NCBI RefSeq assembly: GCF_027474405.1
Contig: NZ_CP114871.1
Span: 248,001-312,000, forward strand
DNA length: 64,000 nt
Reading direction: 5' to 3'
DNA from: Caulobacter sp. NIBR2454
GTDB lineage: Bacteria; Pseudomonadota; Alphaproteobacteria; Caulobacterales; Caulobacteraceae
In this document: in pieces, positions 61,206 through 64,000 of the stretch
Layout: each line of letters begins with the position of its first letter
Numbering within the stretch: position 1 is the stretch's first letter
Made by a program: the position numbers and the translations under genes
The notes under the pieces: model-generated
Databases searched by the model: none
What the model saw: only the letters and a program-made list of their open reading frames with translations
Told to the model about the DNA's origin: nothing

Positions 61206-62735
61206 ATGAGCACCTGGAACGAAGGCTACACGACGGACGTCCAATACACGTCGTTCTTCCACGCCGAACTTGCGCCGTCGCACATTGCATTCGCCGCCGC
61301 CGCCAATGGCTTCCGAGCGCCGGACATGTCCGGCGCCTTTGCTTACTGCGAGCTTGGCAGCGGACAGGGCGTGACCTTGAACGGGTTAGCCGCCATGCAT
61401 CCGGAGGCCCGGTTCTGGGGCTTTGACTTCAACCCGGCGCAGATCGCCAATGCACAGCGCATGGCCGACGCCGCCAAGCTGGCGAACGCCCACTTCCGTG
61501 ACTGGAGCTTCGCGCAGGCCATCGAGCATGCCGACGAGCTGCCGCGGTTCGATGTGATCGCTCTCCACGGAATTCTATCGTGGGTCTCCGACGAAAACCG
61601 GGCGGAGATCATCCGCTTCATAGATCGAACGTTGAAGCCTGGCGGTGTGGTGTATGCCTCCTACAACTGCCTGCCGGGTTGGACGCAGATCGCGCCTTAT
61701 CGCCATCTGGCGCGCCAGCACTACCTGCGTCATCCTGGCCGGTCGGATCTGCACGTTCCGCGGATCCTGGAGTTCAGCGACGCCTTCGCCGAGCTCGGCG
61801 GCGCTTACTTCAAGGTCAATCCGACGGTTAGCTTGCGCCTTGATCAGATGCGCAAGCAGCCGGCCGCCTATTTCGCGCACGAGTTTCTCAATGCTAATTG
61901 GCGGGCGTTCTATGTCGACGAGATCGCTCGTGAAATGAGCGGCGCGCGACTGGACTTCATGGCGTCAGCGACACTGATCGAGAATGTTCCTGGCGCCTCT
62001 CTACCGCCGGGGACACCCGCATTCCTGCAGCAGCATGCCGCCGAAGACGTGATCTGGCAGGAGCTGGCCAAAGATTTCGCCTGTAACAAGATGTTCCGTC
62101 GTGACCTCTATGCAAGGGGGGTCAACACGATGAGCGGGCCGGAGCAGGCGGCGATCCTCGGCGGATTCCGCTTCGTGCTGACAGTCCCGCGCGAGGCGGT
62201 AAAGTTGACCTTCGCGGGACCCATGGGTGAGGCAAATGGGGCCCCGGCGGTCTACGAGCCTATCGTTGACCGTCTGATGCAAGGGCCGGCCACTCTGCCG
62301 GAGCTGGTGGCTGCGTTACCGGACAAGAACGGGCCGAACGCGCTGCAGGCCATTACGATGCTGCTTCATTCACGTCAGGCGGTCATGTATGCGGCCAAGG
62401 TCGATCCGAAGCCGGCAAGGGCGTTGAACAAAGTGATCGCCGAAAGCTATTTCCAGGGCTCGAACTACGGCATCATCCTTGCCCCTGCGGCCCGCCAGGC
62501 GCTGCCTGCCAATGGCGCGGACCTGGGCCTTCTCGCCGCCGCTCTAGAGGGAAAAGCACGAAGCGTTGCTGAAGCGGCGGCGCATGTGAGCGATCGTCTA
62601 CGCATCGCTGGCCGAGCGCCGCAGGTTGATGGACAGGCATTGCAGGGGGCGGCGGCGGTCGAACATCTTGCGGCGCAATACGCCGAAGGCTTCGATGGGA
62701 AGATGACAATTTGGAAAGCGTTGGGGATTCTATAG
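61206..62735 (+). CDS. Methyltransferase with regulatory domain
   Basis: 509 residues. N-terminal class I methyltransferase (about 1-190; YCELGSGQGVTLNGLAAMHPEARFWGFDFNPAQIANAQ, FDVIALHGILSWVSDENRAEIIRFIDRTLKPGGVVYASYNCLPGW) and a large C-terminal part of the predicted methyltransferase-regulatory type (HEFLNANWRAFYVDEIAREM, DFMASATLIENVP). The target is unknown. It lies after the S-layer gene's terminator, so it is probably transcribed separately; a surface-glycan or S-layer role is only a positional guess. Confidence 0.85.
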   Translation: MSTWNEGYTTDVQYTSFFHAELAPSHIAFAAAANGFRAPDMSGAFAYCELGSGQGVTLNGLAAMHPEARFWGFDFNPAQIANAQRMADAAKLANAHFRDWSFAQAIEHADELPRFDVIALHGILSWVSDENRAEIIRFIDRTLKPGGVVYASYNCLPGWTQIAPYRHLARQHYLRHPGRSDLHVPRILEFSDAFAELGGAYFKVNPTVSLRLDQMRKQPAAYFAHEFLNANWRAFYVDEIAREMSGARLDFMASATLIENVPGASLPPGTPAFLQQHAAEDVIWQELAKDFACNKMFRRDLYARGVNTMSGPEQAAILGGFRFVLTVPREAVKLTFAGPMGEANGAPAVYEPIVDRLMQGPATLPELVAALPDKNGPNALQAITMLLHSRQAVMYAAKVDPKPARALNKVIAESYFQGSNYGIILAPAARQALPANGADLGLLAAALEGKARSVAEAAAHVSDRLRIAGRAPQVDGQALQGAAAVEHLAAQYAEGFDGKMTIWKALGIL

Positions 62736-62887
62736 CCATCGCCGCCCTATCGCTAATGCTTCCCAGGGGGTGTACAGCAAACTCATATTAAGCGGCGCTT
62801 GTACCATGCCGCTTTATGCGTTAAGAAACGGAACAATTCAGCAATCTGTCTGTCGGCCTTGGCCGGCATGGGGGCGAGGTTCCGGCC

Positions 62888-63196
62888 ATGTACGGCAATC
62901 CGCAGCGTTTAAATACCAGCGACGTCCAGGATCTCCGCAAGGAGGGCGGGCGTTGGCTCAAGGCTCAGCGCGAGGCCGCCGGCCTGTCGCAGCGCCAGTT
63001 GGCTGCCCTGGTGGGCGCCGACTATTACACCTTCATCTCGCAGCTGGAGACCGGCCGCGGCCGCATCCCGCCGGATCGCTATCGCGATTGGGCCGTTGCC
63101 CTGAACGTGGACTCGCGCGATTTCGTGCAAGAGTTGCTTCGCTTTTACGATCCCATAACCTATGGGATCCTTTTTGAAGCCGAGCAGTCCGCTTAA
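62888..63196 (+). CDS. XRE-family HTH regulator
   Basis: 102 residues. Helix-turn-helix at about 18-75 (EGGRWLKAQREAAGLSQRQLAALVGADYYTFISQLETGRGRIPPDRYRDWAVALNVD), then a short helical tail (DFVQELLRFYDPITYGILF). Next gene starts 22 bases later on the same strand, so they are probably an operon. Target genes unknown. Confidence 0.85.
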   Translation: MYGNPQRLNTSDVQDLRKEGGRWLKAQREAAGLSQRQLAALVGADYYTFISQLETGRGRIPPDRYRDWAVALNVDSRDFVQELLRFYDPITYGILFEAEQSA

Positions 63197-63217
63197 GGAC
63201 AAGGATCGTCGCCGCAC

Positions 63218-64000
63218 ATGGTCGCTCAGGTCATCAATCTGTTCCGTCGACCTGCGGCCCTGCCGGAGGACTGGTCTCAGGCTGAGATCGCCGAGTTCTA
63301 TCGGGTCGAGAGCGCCCTGATCCAGGCCGGCCTGCGGATTGAAACCGACCGCGGCATTTCCGACGAAGGCGAACCCTGGTTCGTGTTCTGTCGCGCCGAC
63401 GACGGCGAGGTGGTCATCCACTTCGCTCGTATCGACGGCCACTACATCGTCTCCTCGCCCGCCTATGACGGTGTCGCGGAGGGCCTGAACTTCCAGGCTC
63501 TGGTGCGCAATCTCCTGGACCGCCACCCGCTGGTCCAGACCCGCAAGGCGGCCAACAACAACGTCTTCCTGCACCCGGCGGCTCTGCTGATCGCCATTGT
63601 CGGCACCGCCTTCTTCAAGACGGGCGAGGCCAAGGCCGACGACGGCTCGCAAAAGACCGACGCCCGCCGCGCCCTGCTGACCTCGACCTCACAGCCGACT
63701 CAGGTGGTGCTGTCTCCGGGCGAAGGCACCATCAAGATCGACGGCGCCCAGGCTATGGCGATCCTGACCAGCGCCATGCTGATCCTGCAACGCGATGGCG
63801 CTCTGGCCGCGACTGGGCAAACGCGCGCCGCGCTGGCGAGCTTTGCTCCGGCCCTGGAGCGCGAGGCCGCGCCCGCCGCGCCGCTGACCGGCCTGGCGCC
63901 CGAGGCGTCCAGGCTGGACCTGAACTTCAATCCGGCTGACCCGACCCTCAAGAGCCTGCTGGCCCTGACGGCCGTGCTCAGCGATCTGCCCGCTGCGACT
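63218..64000 (+). CDS. Membrane-anchored hypothetical protein (3' end beyond window)
   Basis: 261 codons open to the window edge from an ATG at 63218. The N-terminal ~110 residues form a soluble alpha/beta part (IAEFYRVESALIQAGLRIETDRGISDEGEPWFVFCRADDGEVVIHFARIDGHYIVSSP), followed by one hydrophobic segment (VFLHPAALLIAIVGTAFF) and an Ala/Thr-rich remainder. It follows the XRE gene closely. I do not recognise the family; the C-terminus is not visible. Confidence 0.7.
   Translation, partial: MVAQVINLFRRPAALPEDWSQAEIAEFYRVESALIQAGLRIETDRGISDEGEPWFVFCRADDGEVVIHFARIDGHYIVSSPAYDGVAEGLNFQALVRNLLDRHPLVQTRKAANNNVFLHPAALLIAIVGTAFFKTGEAKADDGSQKTDARRALLTSTSQPTQVVLSPGEGTIKIDGAQAMAILTSAMLILQRDGALAATGQTRAALASFAPALEREAAPAAPLTGLAPEASRLDLNFNPADPTLKSLLALTAVLSDLPAAT

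Overview
The window is high-GC, tightly packed, chromosome-like DNA that most resembles a Caulobacter-type alphaproteobacterium. The reasons are an RsaA-like S-layer protein with its own type I secretion tail, a bifunctional PutA divergent from an Lrp-type regulator, two large TonB-dependent receptors, one of them with tryptophan-halogenase-like partners, an OmpA with a long polyproline linker, and a CxxC-ended class I NrdA. I see no rRNA, tRNA, insertion sequence, phage or CRISPR array. The species call is an inference from gene content, not a database match.

Layout. 1-3.8 kb: minus-strand group of a TonB receptor (cut by the window edge), a DUF2946-like protein and a Tat-exported class V aminotransferase-fold enzyme. 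3.9-7.7 kb: two CPA2 cation/proton antiporters arranged divergently around a tiny XRE regulator. 8.2-13.2 kb: OmpA, then the Lrp-type regulator and putA. 13.2-16.9 kb: a UPF0016 manganese exporter preceded by what looks like a yybP-ykoY Mn2+ riboswitch that starts inside the upstream PAP2 gene, then nrdA with two NrdR-like boxes. 17-24.6 kb: thioesterase, LpxR-like barrel protein, small RHH-like protein, rmlC-rmlB-rmlA, and a MASE1 hybrid histidine kinase. 24.7-32.2 kb: a nutrient-uptake locus (perfect LacI-type palindrome, leader mini-ORF, TonB receptor, two flavin-dependent halogenase-like enzymes, Tat-exported sugar isomerase-like protein). 32.2-37.4 kb: three small overlapping genes divergent from a response regulator / LysM-FecR / CHASE2-kinase signalling operon. 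37.4-48.2 kb: mixed metabolic genes (VOC protein, hydroxyacid reductase, UDP-glucuronate decarboxylase, isochorismatase, XapX, amidohydrolase, MFS, LysR, pirin) and several small genes.

48.4-62.7 kb is a cell-surface region. hldE, a methyltransferase and a glycosyltransferase form a probable LPS-core operon. They are followed by two small acidic calcium-binding-type paralogs, one with a repeated HILPFPMPGDG module, then an 803-residue Ig-repeat protein whose C-terminus is an RsaA-type S-layer anchor domain, then a glycosyltransferase/FkbM pair. Next comes a 672-residue S-layer protein that has the same anchor at its N-terminus and an RsaA-like secretion tail, and after it a regulatory-domain methyltransferase. 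The most interesting signal is this module shuffling: the anchor that fixes the S-layer to LPS is re-used at the opposite end of a different, adhesin-like protein, beside small proteins with secreted-repeat character and the LPS/glycan genes that would make the receptor. The window ends with an XRE regulator and a membrane-anchored hypothetical gene that runs off the edge.
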